DNA of 64,000 nt from Peptococcaceae bacterium. Its GTDB lineage: Bacteria > Bacillota > Desulfitobacteriia > Desulfitobacteriales > Syntrophobotulaceae. A program made the position numbers and the translations under genes. The notes below the pieces were generated by a model. The model had not been told where the DNA came from. It was given only the letters and a program-made list of their open reading frames with translations, and ran no database searches. Positions within the stretch are counted from its first letter, which is position 1; each line of letters opens with the position of its first letter. Shown piece by piece: positions 23,360 through 32,175 of this stretch. Where the stretch lies: assembly GCA_009783315.1 (NCBI GenBank), contig WRHI01000002.1, positions 1 to 64,000 on the forward strand. Reading direction: 5' to 3'.

Positions 23360-24723
23360 TTTTTAAAACTATGCACAGGCGCCGGAATGCGCCCTCCCCG
23401 CTTGACAAAAGCCGCGCACCCAAAAGGGTTGACCGCCATAACGGGAGCATACCCCAGCAAACCACCGAACTCCACAGTATCGTTAACACCCTTACCCGCA
23501 ACCGGAATCAAACGCACAGCCGTCGTTTTGTTATTAATCATGCCAATGGCCATCTCATCGGCAATAATGCCGGCAATCGCCTCCGCCGTCGTATCGCCCG
23601 GAACAGCAATCATATCAAGTCCCACCGAACAAACGCAGGTCATCGCCTCCAATTTCTCCAAAGTCAGAGCTCCCGCCCGGACAGCTTCAATCATACCTCG
23701 ATCTTCGCTGACCGGAATGAAGGCCCCGCTCAACCCGCCGACATAAGAAGACGCCATAATACCGCCTTTCTTGATGTTGTCATTAAGCAAAGCCACCGCC
23801 GCCGTCGTACCGGGCGCTCCCGGATGTTCAAGACCCATCTCACAAAGAATCTCCGCCACAGAATCCCCCCGCTCCGGCGTCGGCGCCAGAGACAAATCAA
23901 TGATCCCAAAGGGAACTTGCAACCGGGCAGAAGCTTCCTGAGCCACAAGCTGACCCACACGCGTAATTTTGAAGGCCGTACGCTTAATGGTTTCGCAGAG
24001 GTTCTCAAAATCGCCTCCCCGAACCTCCTCCAGCGCCTTTTTAACAACACCGGGACCGCTCACGCCCACATTGATGACACAATCCCTCTCCCCCACCCCA
24101 TGAAAAGCCCCAGCCATAAAAGGATTATCCTCCACCGCGTTACAAAACACCACAAACTTAGCGCAAGCGATAGAAGACCGCTCCCGGGTCAACTCGGCCA
24201 TCTCCTTAATAACAACGCCCATTTTGACAACAGCGTCCATATTGATGCCATTACGACTGGCAGCCACATTAACGCTGGCACAAACGCGCTCCGTTTGGCT
24301 CAAGGCAGGCGCGATCGAATCGATCAACACCGCGTCGCTTTCCGTATACCCTTTATGAACAAGGGCGGAAAACCCGCCGATAAAATTAACGCCAACTTCC
24401 TTCGCCGCCCTATCCAAAGTCTCAGCCACCGCCACATAAGAAGAAGCCCGGCAGCCTGCCGCCGCCAAAGCAACAGGCGTCACAGCAATACGCTTGTTCA
24501 CAATAGGAATACCAAACTGGCGGCTGATCTCATCACCGGTTCGCACCAGATGTTCAGCCTTCCGGGTAATCTTATCATAAATCTTCGCCATGAAACGCCC
24601 CAAATCAGCGTCAGCGCAACTCAATAAATCAATGCCCATGGTAATAGTACGAACATCAAGATTATATTCATCAATCATTCTATTGGTCTCAAGCACTTCG
24701 CCATGAGAAACATGTGAAATCAT
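23356..24723 (-). CDS. UPF0210 / PFL family protein
   Basis: A 455-residue cytoplasmic protein of the UPF0210 family, recognisable from [15 protein letters not shown] near the start, the central [17 protein letters not shown] and the ending [13 protein letters not shown]. The family has a glycyl-radical-enzyme-like fold, but its reaction is not established. It is nearly always next to a small ACT-domain protein, as here, which suggests regulation by an amino acid or similar ligand. ATG 24723 has AGGAG eight bases upstream. Its TAG stop lies in a hairpin element. Confidence 0.93.
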   Translation of the reverse strand: MISHVSHGEVLETNRMIDEYNLDVRTITMGIDLLSCADADLGRFMAKIYDKITRKAEHLVRTGDEISRQFGIPIVNKRIAVTPVALAAAGCRASSYVAVAETLDRAAKEVGVNFIGGFSALVHKGYTESDAVLIDSIAPALSQTERVCASVNVAASRNGINMDAVVKMGVVIKEMAELTRERSSIACAKFVVFCNAVEDNPFMAGAFHGVGERDCVINVGVSGPGVVKKALEEVRGGDFENLCETIKRTAFKITRVGQLVAQEASARLQVPFGIIDLSLAPTPERGDSVAEILCEMGLEHPGAPGTTAAVALLNDNIKKGGIMASSYVGGLSGAFIPVSEDRGMIEAVRAGALTLEKLEAMTCVCSVGLDMIAVPGDTTAEAIAGIIADEMAIGMINNKTTAVRLIPVAGKGVNDTVEFGGLLGYAPVMAVNPFGCAAFVKRGGRIPAPVHSFKN

Positions 24724-24740
24724 AATAACGGCTCCTATTA

Positions 24741-24855
24741 TCCCTTCCCCATTATCAATTGTCAGATATCAGCAAGTTGCTCCTGCTCATGTTGTTGTCC
24801 CCATTGTCAATTTGTCCACAGGCCGAAGGATATCAGCCCTGTCAATTGTCAATTG
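24741..24855 (-). repeat. Heptanucleotide array plus hairpin element, copy 3
   Basis: Read on the minus strand, directly after the TAG of the ACT gene: CAATTGACAATTGACAGGGCTGATATCC, TTCGGCCTGTGGACAAATTGACAATGGGG. It matches the elements at 6631 and 9771, again in the sense of the upstream gene. The stem bases differ from the other copies but keep pairing through G-T wobbles. A second partial GCTGATATC ... GACAATTGATAATGGGG follows at 24741-24776. Confidence 0.82.
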
Positions 24856-25125
24856 CTAAACCCTATGCATACTGTTAAAAATATCCTCATGTTGGATTCG
24901 AATGACATAGCAAATCTCTTGCCCCAACCGTTCCAGCCCCGTGGCAATATCGTCAAAGGCGGCTCCGGCCGCCGCCAGATCAACGATCATAACCATATTG
25001 AGATATTCCCCAATAACCGTTTGAGAAATATCCAGAATATTAATGCTCTGCTCAGCCAGGTAAGTACACACCTTGCCGATCACACCAAGGCGATCCTTTC
25101 CCGTCATAGTGATAACAGCCTTCAC
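24856..25125 (-). CDS. ACT-domain protein (UPF0237)
   Basis: An 89-residue single ACT domain: KAVITMTGKDRLGVIGKVCTYLAEQSINILDISQTV is the classic ligand-binding beta-alpha-beta start. It is likely a small-molecule (amino-acid) sensor acting with the UPF0210 protein encoded just downstream. The GTG start at 25125 has GGGAGGG upstream. The two genes are separated by the repeat element at 24741-24855 instead of the usual close spacing. Confidence 0.93.
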   Translation of the reverse strand: MKAVITMTGKDRLGVIGKVCTYLAEQSINILDISQTVIGEYLNMVMIVDLAAAGAAFDDIATGLERLGQEICYVIRIQHEDIFNSMHRV

Positions 25126-25156
25126 GGGCGTCCCTCCCCTTCAGACAAATTGGCGG

Positions 25157-26641
25157 CTACATCATTATCTTCTTAGGATTCAATCGCGTCGTATACACAA
25201 TCGGCGCCAGCGTCGAAAGACAAACCGTCCCAAGACCAACCGCAAAGAACAAAAACACGGTCACCCAATTCAGCGACACCGCATAATTCTGCAACAGATC
25301 ATCACTGGAAATATCGCTTCGATACCCCATCCTGTCCAGCTCGGTGAACATCACAGAGCGACCATATATATCATCTATTGACGCCTGCTCCGCCGCGATT
25401 TGATCAATCAATATCCATTCCGAAATGACACCGGCCAGAATATTGCCGGTAAACAACGAAAGGGTAATCGCCAGCACCGCCACAACGATCACCTCCAAAA
25501 CAATCTGACCAGCCACCTTACTCTTTCTTTCACCCAAAGACAGATAAATACCGATTTCACGCTTACGATCTCTCAGAAACAAGGTAATCACAAGGCTCAG
25601 GATAATAAGCGCGGCCACCACAGCCGTATAAAGAATGATCACCGCAATACTCTGGAAGGATCTCATGGGCGCGGCCACCTGATCAAAAGACCCGGCGGTA
25701 TCAATCACTGTAAAATAATCCGGCGTTAGAGCTTGAACTTCAGCTTTAAATTTTTCGAGATCCAGCGGATCATGCAACACATACAAAGGTTCATAATACG
25801 AATAAGAATACTTAGCTCTTTCCGGATCCAATTTGACCTCTTCATTGAACTGAAAAGCGGCGATCTCATTGGCGACCCGGTTAGAAACGTAGATCCTGTT
25901 CTCCACCTCAGTATCAATCCACTGAAAATCCATCATCCCGTTATCTTCCCGAACTTGCTTCACCGGCTCAAAAAGACCGATGATTTCGAACTCGTACATT
26001 TGGGACGCCGCCACAGGTCTTTCGCCCATCATCCCATCCGGTCCCCATACAATTGGCTCGTCACTCAGCTCATAAATCTTACTCTCCAGAGACATCTTAG
26101 AACCCACAGACAAATTATTTTCGTTCGCAAAATTCTGCGAAACCATCGCCGTGAATGTCAGGTTTCTCATCTCATCTTCACCGAAGACGCGGCCCGCAAC
26201 AAGCTCGATTCTCCCTTCCTGCAAATCAATCAGATCCGGATTGTTGACGCCTTTCAAGCCGAAATAGGCGAACCCCATCATTTGACCGCCGCTCGCATCA
26301 TAGCTTTGCAGCGAATCACTTTCCAAAGACACCATAGTTGAATAATCAAAGCTCTTCACATAAGACAAAGCGCCAATCTTCTCAATCACTTCAACGGAAA
26401 GAGGCTCCGGAACAAACTCAGGAGTTCGCTTTAAAGCAGCCATTAGAACACTCTGATCATAAGAAACCATTGTCACCGGACTCATCTTGGCGCGCAGATT
26501 GCTCTCCGTGTTCTCAACAGCCTGCCGGATAGAGATCGCCCCGGCAATAATAATTCCCAAGACAAAAACAAGCGCCAGAAGAATCAAAGCCTTCCCCGGC
26601 TTCCTGATTACGCTGGTAACACCTCTTTTTATAAAATTCAT
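25157..26641 (-). CDS. FtsX/MacB-like ABC transporter permease (orphan)
   Basis: A 494-residue membrane protein with an N-terminal span (about 20-42), a large extracytoplasmic domain (about 45-325) and three C-terminal spans. The DRKREIGIYLSLGERKSKV segment is the cytoplasmic loop typical of FtsX-like permeases. ATG 26641 (MNFIKRG) has GGGGGT upstream and is preferred over 26662. No ATPase gene is adjacent, so it must use one encoded elsewhere or act alone. The function, possibly export of a peptide or lipid or envelope signalling, is not determined. Confidence 0.85.
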   Translation of the reverse strand: MNFIKRGVTSVIRKPGKALILLALVFVLGIIIAGAISIRQAVENTESNLRAKMSPVTMVSYDQSVLMAALKRTPEFVPEPLSVEVIEKIGALSYVKSFDYSTMVSLESDSLQSYDASGGQMMGFAYFGLKGVNNPDLIDLQEGRIELVAGRVFGEDEMRNLTFTAMVSQNFANENNLSVGSKMSLESKIYELSDEPIVWGPDGMMGERPVAASQMYEFEIIGLFEPVKQVREDNGMMDFQWIDTEVENRIYVSNRVANEIAAFQFNEEVKLDPERAKYSYSYYEPLYVLHDPLDLEKFKAEVQALTPDYFTVIDTAGSFDQVAAPMRSFQSIAVIILYTAVVAALIILSLVITLFLRDRKREIGIYLSLGERKSKVAGQIVLEVIVVAVLAITLSLFTGNILAGVISEWILIDQIAAEQASIDDIYGRSVMFTELDRMGYRSDISSDDLLQNYAVSLNWVTVFLFFAVGLGTVCLSTLAPIVYTTRLNPKKIMM

Positions 26642-26658
26642 ACAAAAACCCCCACAGA

Positions 26659-26988
26659 TCAAAGGCAGCCATCAATGAATTGTTTCAGAACCGCTTTATT
26701 CTTAGGCCCAATCAACTGCTCCACAACCGCGCCGTTACGAAAAACCGCAAAAGTCGGAATCGTCATAACATCATACTGCTGAGCAATCGAACTATGAGCA
26801 TCCGTATCCAACTTCCCAAAAGTCAGCTTCCCCGCGTACTCCTCCGCCAACGCCTCATAAGCGGGCGCAATCATACGACAAGGCGGACACCAAGTCGCCC
26901 AAAAATCAACGATAACCGAACCAGAAGCCTGCAACACTTCCGCATCCCAATTTTCTGCTGTCAAGACCTTAAGATTTTCGCCGGCCAT
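26659..26988 (-). CDS. trxA: Thioredoxin with WCPPC active site
   Basis: A 109-residue thioredoxin fold: VIVDFWATWCPPCRMIAPAYEALA, the conserved KLDTD strand and the cis-Pro loop MTIPTFAVF. It catalyses thiol-disulfide exchange in the cytoplasm (no signal peptide). The active site is CPPC, not the usual CGPC; this change is expected to alter the redox potential. ATG 26988 has AAGGAG upstream. It lies just upstream of the FtsX-like permease on the same strand. Confidence 0.9.
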   Translation of the reverse strand: MAGENLKVLTAENWDAEVLQASGSVIVDFWATWCPPCRMIAPAYEALAEEYAGKLTFGKLDTDAHSSIAQQYDVMTIPTFAVFRNGAVVEQLIGPKNKAVLKQFIDGCL

Positions 26989-27084
26989 AAAAATACTCCT
27001 TTCATCTCATCCAACTTGATTTTCCCACACGCCTCATCCACTCTGTTTCATCCCATCATTTCCAACCCATCAGTATCAATCGCC

Positions 27085-28842
27085 CTACACATCCACCTTA
27101 ATATGCAACTCGCGCAGCTGCAGCGGCACTACAGGCGCAGGCGCCTTTGTCATCAGACACGTGGCGCTCTGGGTCTTCGGAAAAGCGATCACATCCCGGA
27201 TGTTATCCCGTTCGGTCAAAATCATCATCAACCGATCCAAGCCGAAAGCGATACCCCCGTGAGGCGGTGTCCCATAGCTGAACGCATCCAGCAAAAACCC
27301 AAACTTCTCCGCCGCCTGCTCCTCATCAATACCCAGCAAGGCAAACACCTTCTCCTGAACCTCCCGCTCATGAATACGAATGCTGCCACCGCCCAGCTCC
27401 GTGCCATTGACCACCAAATCATAAGCCAACGCCCGAACCTCCAGCGGCGCCTCCGTCAGCTTGCCCGCATCCTCCGCCCGGGGCGCCGTAAACGGATGAT
27501 GGATCGCCACATAACGCTTCTCCTTATCATCGTACTCCAACAACGGAAAATCCGTAATCCACAGGCACGACATCATGTCCCGGTCGATCAGCTCGAAGCG
27601 GCGACCCAGCTCCAGACGCAGATTCCCCAACGAATTCCAAACCACCTCTTCCGGCCCGGCCACAAAAAACAGAATATCCCCATCCTGGGCCCCCATAACC
27701 CGAAGCAGCGCCGCCATCTCTTCCTCCGCGAAAAACTTCAGAATAGGCGACTTCAACTCCCCCTCACAAAGGGTAATATAAGCCAACCCCTTCGCGCCAA
27801 ACAGACCGACAAACTCCGTCAGCTTATCAATCTCACGGCGGGGCAAACTCGCGCCCCCCGGCACCCGCAACCCCATGGCGCGGCCGCCGCTCATGACCAC
27901 TTGGGCAAAAGCCTGAAAATTCGTATCCCTCACAACATACCCCACATCAACCAGTTCCATACCAAACCTCAGATCCGGCCGATCCGACCCAAAACGGTTC
28001 ATCGCTTCCCGATAAGACATCCGCTGGAACGGCACAGGCATATCTTTCCCCGCAAACTCCAGAAAAACCTCCCTAATCAGCCTCTCCATCAGAATCAGAA
28101 CATCATCAATCTCCACAAAAGACATCTCCAAATCAATCTGCGTAAACTCCGGCTGCCGGTCAGCCCGCAGATCCTCATCGCGGAAACACCGGGTAATCTG
28201 GAAATACTTCTCCATGCCCGCCACCATCAGCAGCTGCTTAAAAAGCTGAGGCGACTGGGGCAACGCATAAAACGCGCCCGGATTCACCCGGCTCGGCACC
28301 AAATAATCCCGAGCCCCCTCCGGCGTCGAATTGGTCAAAAAAGGCGTCTCAATCTCCAGAAACCCCGCCTCATCCAGAAACCGGCGCACTTTCTGCATCA
28401 CCTGGTGCCGGATCTGAAAAATCCGCTGCATCTCCGGTCGGCGCAGATCCAAATACCGATACTTCAAGCGAAGGCTCTCATCCACCTCCAACTGATCCCG
28501 GATCATAAAAGGCGGTGTCTGGGCAGCGTTCAACACCGTCACCTGCCGCGCCACAACTTCAAGATCCCCCAACAGCTTCCCCGGATTCTCCGTCCCTTCC
28601 GGCCGGCGGCGCACCAAACCTCGCACCGCCAGAACAAACTCCGGACGAATTCGAACAGCCTCAGCGTAAACCTCCTCATCCTCAGGATCAAAAACAACCT
28701 GAACCAACCCTGACCGATCCCGAAGATCCACAAAAATCACATCCGCGTGGGCGCGGCGCGTATTCACCCAGCCATACAACTCAACAACCCGGCCCACATC
28801 AGACAAACTCAACGTGCCAATATCCGTTCTCGCAGATAACAT
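27085..28842 (-). CDS. aspS: Aspartyl-tRNA synthetase, bacterial type
   Basis: A 585-residue class II synthetase. N-terminal OB-fold anticodon domain (GWVNTRRAHADVIFVDLRDRSG), motif 2 with FRDEDLRADRQPEFTQIDLEMSF, the bacterial GAD insertion (about 285-410), and motif 3 GGIAFGLDRLMMILT. It charges tRNA-Asp, or both tRNA-Asp and tRNA-Asn in some Clostridia. ATG 28842 (MLSARTDIG) has GGGGAAG upstream; the longer ORF translates a repeat. It lies 41 bp after hisS, the usual Bacillota order. Confidence 0.97.
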   Translation of the reverse strand: MLSARTDIGTLSLSDVGRVVELYGWVNTRRAHADVIFVDLRDRSGLVQVVFDPEDEEVYAEAVRIRPEFVLAVRGLVRRRPEGTENPGKLLGDLEVVARQVTVLNAAQTPPFMIRDQLEVDESLRLKYRYLDLRRPEMQRIFQIRHQVMQKVRRFLDEAGFLEIETPFLTNSTPEGARDYLVPSRVNPGAFYALPQSPQLFKQLLMVAGMEKYFQITRCFRDEDLRADRQPEFTQIDLEMSFVEIDDVLILMERLIREVFLEFAGKDMPVPFQRMSYREAMNRFGSDRPDLRFGMELVDVGYVVRDTNFQAFAQVVMSGGRAMGLRVPGGASLPRREIDKLTEFVGLFGAKGLAYITLCEGELKSPILKFFAEEEMAALLRVMGAQDGDILFFVAGPEEVVWNSLGNLRLELGRRFELIDRDMMSCLWITDFPLLEYDDKEKRYVAIHHPFTAPRAEDAGKLTEAPLEVRALAYDLVVNGTELGGGSIRIHEREVQEKVFALLGIDEEQAAEKFGFLLDAFSYGTPPHGGIAFGLDRLMMILTERDNIRDVIAFPKTQSATCLMTKAPAPVVPLQLRELHIKVDV

Positions 28843-28857
28843 GATCTTCCCCCTACT

Positions 28858-28905
28858 CGCTGTTCGGTATTCGGTACTCGATGTCAACTGTCAATAAACT
28901 GTTTC
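28858..28905 (-). repeat. Heptanucleotide array between hisS and aspS
   Basis: On the minus strand the HisS stop lies inside GACAGTTGACA, followed by TCGAGTACCGAATACCGAACAGCGAG, a run of 7-bp units of the GAATACC type. It fills the spacer up to the aspS ribosome-binding site and encodes the last residues of HisS (FIDS). Confidence 0.75.
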
Positions 28906-30155
28906 TCGATCCAAAGAATACTGTCGTCCAACCCGATCTCAAACTGCGTTCCCTCGCTCATATCACGAATCACCACAAGATTCCTGATAAGCTCATCCTC
29001 GCCGATAATAATGGCATAACGCGTCCCGTCGCGGTTGGCGGACCGCAGCTGGCTCTTCAACCCGCGTCCCATCAGATCCATCTGAGCCGGAATCCCCTTG
29101 CGGCGCAAACGGCTAACGATCCGGAACCCCTCATCCTGGGCCCGCCGCCCCAAAGCCGCCACAGTTACAAACTGGGCTGGGCGCGTATCCTCCAGCTCAA
29201 TCTGCTGATCTTGGAGGATTTTGAGCAGCCGCTCCATACCCAGAGCGAACCCCATACCCGGCGCGGGCGGACCGCCAATCTCCTCCACCAAGGCATCATA
29301 ACGGCCGCCGCCGCAGATAGCGTTTTGGGATCCCAGGGACCCCTCCACAATCTCAAAAGCTGTCTTCCGATAATAATCCAGCCCGCGCACAAGGCGGGAA
29401 TTCACCTTATAATTCACCCGGGCCAACTGCAGCAAATCCTGCACCCGGTCGAAATGATCACGGCAATCCTGACACAGCGCGCTGAAAGTCGTTGGCGCCC
29501 CTTGGGTCAACCGCTGGCACTCAGGGTTCTTGCAATCCAAAACCCGCATCGGGTTCCGTTCCAACCTCGACTGACACAGCTCACAAAGCCCCTCCCGCTT
29601 TGGCTCCAGGAAAGCCGCCAGCTGCTCCCGGTGCACCGCCCGGCACTCCGGACATCCCAAGGAATTGATCTGGGTCTCCAGACCGCTGACCCCCAGGTTC
29701 TGGCAAAGCTGCACCGCCAGCTGGATAACCTCCGCGTCCACCAGCGGCTCATCAGCTCCCAGCACCTCAACGCCGAATTGATGAAACTGCCTGAACCGCA
29801 TAGACTGCGGGTTCTCACTGCGAAACATCGGCCCCATATAATAAAGCTTCTGAGGCTGGGGCAGCCCATAAAGCTTATTTTCCACATAAGCACGACAAAC
29901 CGACGCCGTCCCCTCAGGCCGCAACGTCAAAGACCGTTTGCCCTCATCCTCAAAGGTATACATCTCTTTCTGCACAATATCGGAAGTCGCCCCGACCCCC
30001 CGCACGAACAAAGCCGTCGACTCAAACACAGGGGTCCGGATCTCCTGATACCCATACTCCCGGCAAAGCCGCCGGATCTCCTCTTCCAAAGCCTGCCAGG
30101 GCCAAACGGCGTCCGGCAGGATATCCTGGGTGCCCTTTATTCGCTGGATACTCAC
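28884..30155 (-). CDS. hisS: Histidyl-tRNA synthetase
   Basis: A 423-residue class II synthetase. RIKGTQDILP at the start, motif 2 FRSENPQSMRFRQFHQFG, the histidine-specific LVRGLDYYRKTAFEI, GGGRYDALVEEIGGPPAPGMGFALGMERL, and the C-terminal anticodon domain. The start is GTG 30155 (VSIQRIKG) with GAGGAG eight bases upstream; the extra 21 residues of the track ORF are unlikely. First gene of hisS-aspS. Its stop codon is inside a heptanucleotide repeat. Confidence 0.97.
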   Translation of the reverse strand: MSIQRIKGTQDILPDAVWPWQALEEEIRRLCREYGYQEIRTPVFESTALFVRGVGATSDIVQKEMYTFEDEGKRSLTLRPEGTASVCRAYVENKLYGLPQPQKLYYMGPMFRSENPQSMRFRQFHQFGVEVLGADEPLVDAEVIQLAVQLCQNLGVSGLETQINSLGCPECRAVHREQLAAFLEPKREGLCELCQSRLERNPMRVLDCKNPECQRLTQGAPTTFSALCQDCRDHFDRVQDLLQLARVNYKVNSRLVRGLDYYRKTAFEIVEGSLGSQNAICGGGRYDALVEEIGGPPAPGMGFALGMERLLKILQDQQIELEDTRPAQFVTVAALGRRAQDEGFRIVSRLRRKGIPAQMDLMGRGLKSQLRSANRDGTRYAIIIGEDELIRNLVVIRDMSEGTQFEIGLDDSILWIEKQFIDS

Positions 30156-30246
30156 GTGTAGACTCCTCTCTTTTTTGGTTGACCCCCGGTCAAGCAGACA
30201 GATAAACATAGAAAACAAACGCTCACAGCACTATGTACCTGCTCTT

Positions 30247-30255
30247 AGTATTATA
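30247..30255 (-). promoter_or_regulatory. Extended -10 promoter of hisS-aspS
   Basis: TGATATAAT on the minus strand, an extended -10 with consensus TATAAT (30250-30255); no clear -35. The leader of about 90 bases holds only a small TTGACC/GGTCAA hairpin and no T-box features. Confidence 0.55.
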
Positions 30256-30285
30256 TCATAATAGTCGGAAAAAGCTATAAACTTT

Positions 30286-30738
30286 TCAACGTAACCGCAA
30301 GTGCATTTGCTTTTCCCGCTCCACAAACCCCAACTTCCTATAAAGCGGCAGCCCCAAATCCGTATAGTCAAGCAAAACCCTGTCAACATCGGCCTCTCTC
30401 AACCTCTCAATTAACATACGAACGATTGTCTCCGCGTGCCCTTGCCGCCTATACGCCTCCAAGGTATAAACATTCAGCAGCGTCGCGCTCTTTCCTGTGG
30501 GACAACTGGGAAGCGGCGCGGTTAGAAACAGACACGCCATACAAGACGAAACAATTCTCCCATCATCAACGGCAAGAAAAACCATCAAATCATCCCGATC
30601 AATATGTTCCTCAAGATACCGCTTGGTACGATTCCTGAACGCGTCCATTTCCGCGTCAGCTACAAAAAGAGCTGAGAACTCAAGCCGGTTTTCAACAAAC
30701 GCCGCCACATCATTTCGGTTCGCTTGCCTATACTCCAT
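30286..30738 (-). CDS. GNAT-family N-acetyltransferase
   Basis: A 150-residue acetyltransferase fold. The acetyl-CoA-binding motif A reads NVYTLEAYRRQGHAETIVRML (RxxGxA), followed by a C-terminal LPLYRKLGFVE typical of the family. The acceptor substrate is unknown. ATG 30738 has GGAGGG upstream. It lies between the DUF4434-like lipoprotein and hisS on the same strand. Confidence 0.9.
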   Translation of the reverse strand: MEYRQANRNDVAAFVENRLEFSALFVADAEMDAFRNRTKRYLEEHIDRDDLMVFLAVDDGRIVSSCMACLFLTAPLPSCPTGKSATLLNVYTLEAYRRQGHAETIVRMLIERLREADVDRVLLDYTDLGLPLYRKLGFVEREKQMHLRLR

Positions 30739-30770
30739 ACACCCTCCTTATGCTGTAAGACCTTCCTAAC

Positions 30771-32105
30771 CTAATCCGCCTCTCCCAGAACAAATCTTCG
30801 AAAAGCCTCATCAAAAGCTTCCGGATTATAGCCAGGCAATTCTCTCCCCCGCAGCAACCCTGCGCTAACCAACAAAGGATCATAATAATGATTCCAGGAA
30901 AAGACCATATGGGCCTCAGCATACTTATCCGTCAAATTGTAATTCTCAACAAATCGCTCCACAAAAGTGGCCGTCAAACGGATCACGTCCCCCTCATCCT
31001 TTCCGACCTCCCCACCCCTCCCATCCTCTCCATCTACCTCATCCTCTCCGTCCACCCCATTCCCTCCGTTCACCCCATTCCCTCCGTCCAACCCATTCTC
31101 TCCATTCACCCCATCAAGATCATACTCAAACAACTCATTATTGATCCAAAGCCTTATTCCCCTATGCTGGGCCGCCCTTTGATGAGCCCCAAACCAAAGA
31201 GCCATGGTCTCCGGTGTCAAAAGCATTCTATCCTCAACGGATCCCGTATTGCCGCCAAAACCATCTTGGGGCATCATGATATCCTCCGGCCGGAAATTCA
31301 CCCGCCCAAACATCCCATGCAAAAACCCTTCATACTCACTGACATCGCAGGTGAAATCTCTCTCACCAACAACAAAAAAAGGGCTGAAAACAAGAGGCCG
31401 GTTCAATGATATTTTTCTGCCCTTTTGATTCACATAAGACGCCTCGCCAATGGCCTCAATATAGAGATTCAAATGATTCGCCAGGATATATGTATATGAA
31501 AAACCGGTAACATCCGGATCCCCCGCAAACTCTGGGCCCGCAGACTCTGGACCCGTAGACTCTGGGCCCGAAGACTCCAGGAGGAAAGACTCATAAAACT
31601 TCCGGGAATTATGAAACTCCTGGTTAAAATACCAGCCGTAAATCGTTTTGCCATAGTCAAAACCATCGGCAAGAGAGAGCGCCCCCACTTGTTCAGCCAT
31701 ACTCGTTAACGTTTTCTTGGCTTGGACAATATCCTCGTCAATCCTGGCCAAATCAACATCATCAGAACCGCCTGACGCGTACTCCCCAGTATCGGAAGAC
31801 AGCCCAACGATCAGCTTAATCCCGGTTTTTCGGGCAGCTTTCAGGCAATCAACAAAAACCGGAGGTTCCGGAGGATCTTGGAGCAACAAGCAATTCATAC
31901 CCATAGCCCTCATCGCTCTCAGCTCGGTTTCCCATAGGTTCATTTCCGAATAACGGGCACCCATCCATCCCTGCAAAATACTTCCGGCAACCCGCCCGCC
32001 ACGAGCATCCTCATGGGTTGACCCCAACTGAGGACAAGAACACACAAGGAAAACCAACAAACACACACAAACCAGCTTCGGCAGCCTCTCCCCATTGAAC
32101 TTCAC
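30771..32105 (-). CDS. DUF4434-like secreted (beta/alpha)-barrel lipoprotein with repeat insertions
   Basis: A 444-residue exported protein: hydrophobic signal (CVCLLVFLVCSC), probable lipid-attached Cys, then a TIM-barrel-like fold as in the DUF4434 glycosidase-like family (LQGWMGARYSEMNLWETELRAMRAMGMNCLLL; IYGWYFNQEFHN; RPEDIMMPQDGFG; MVFSWNHYYDP). Two low-complexity inserts interrupt it: SGPES-type pentapeptides near 195 and Gly/Asn/Asp/Glu-rich GVNGENG-type repeats near 355-390. Both lie where loops are expected. GTG 32105 (MKFNGERL) is preferred because GGAGG is nine bases upstream. Substrate unknown. Confidence 0.75.
   Translation of the reverse strand: MKFNGERLPKLVCVCLLVFLVCSCPQLGSTHEDARGGRVAGSILQGWMGARYSEMNLWETELRAMRAMGMNCLLLQDPPEPPVFVDCLKAARKTGIKLIVGLSSDTGEYASGGSDDVDLARIDEDIVQAKKTLTSMAEQVGALSLADGFDYGKTIYGWYFNQEFHNSRKFYESFLLESSGPESTGPESAGPEFAGDPDVTGFSYTYILANHLNLYIEAIGEASYVNQKGRKISLNRPLVFSPFFVVGERDFTCDVSEYEGFLHGMFGRVNFRPEDIMMPQDGFGGNTGSVEDRMLLTPETMALWFGAHQRAAQHRGIRLWINNELFEYDLDGVNGENGLDGGNGVNGGNGVDGEDEVDGEDGRGGEVGKDEGDVIRLTATFVERFVENYNLTDKYAEAHMVFSWNHYYDPLLVSAGLLRGRELPGYNPEAFDEAFRRFVLGEAD
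31022..31130 (-). repeat. In-frame Gly-rich tandem repeat in DUF4434-like gene
   Basis: Imperfect 9-bp and 18-bp units (ccattccctccgttcac-type on the plus strand) encode GVNGENGLDGGNGVNGGNG-like sequence. A second short 15-bp repeat at about 31530-31580 encodes SGPES/TGPES/AGPEF. Confidence 0.8.
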
Positions 32106-32175
32106 GCCCACACGCCTCCTCTCACCTCACAACAATGCCAGCCCAAGAACCCAAGAACCGTCAGAAGTCTTGCCA

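Noticed and set aside
26680-28713. 677-residue plus-strand ORF
   Set aside because: It is antisense to trxA and aspS, made of Arg/His/Gln/Pro runs typical of a shadow frame.
28881-30161. 426-residue plus-strand ORF
   Set aside because: It is antisense to hisS, which has all class II synthetase motifs.
30156-30285. T-box or riboswitch before hisS-aspS
   Set aside because: The leader is under 100 bases and lacks the long stem, T-box sequence and terminator; only a small hairpin is present.
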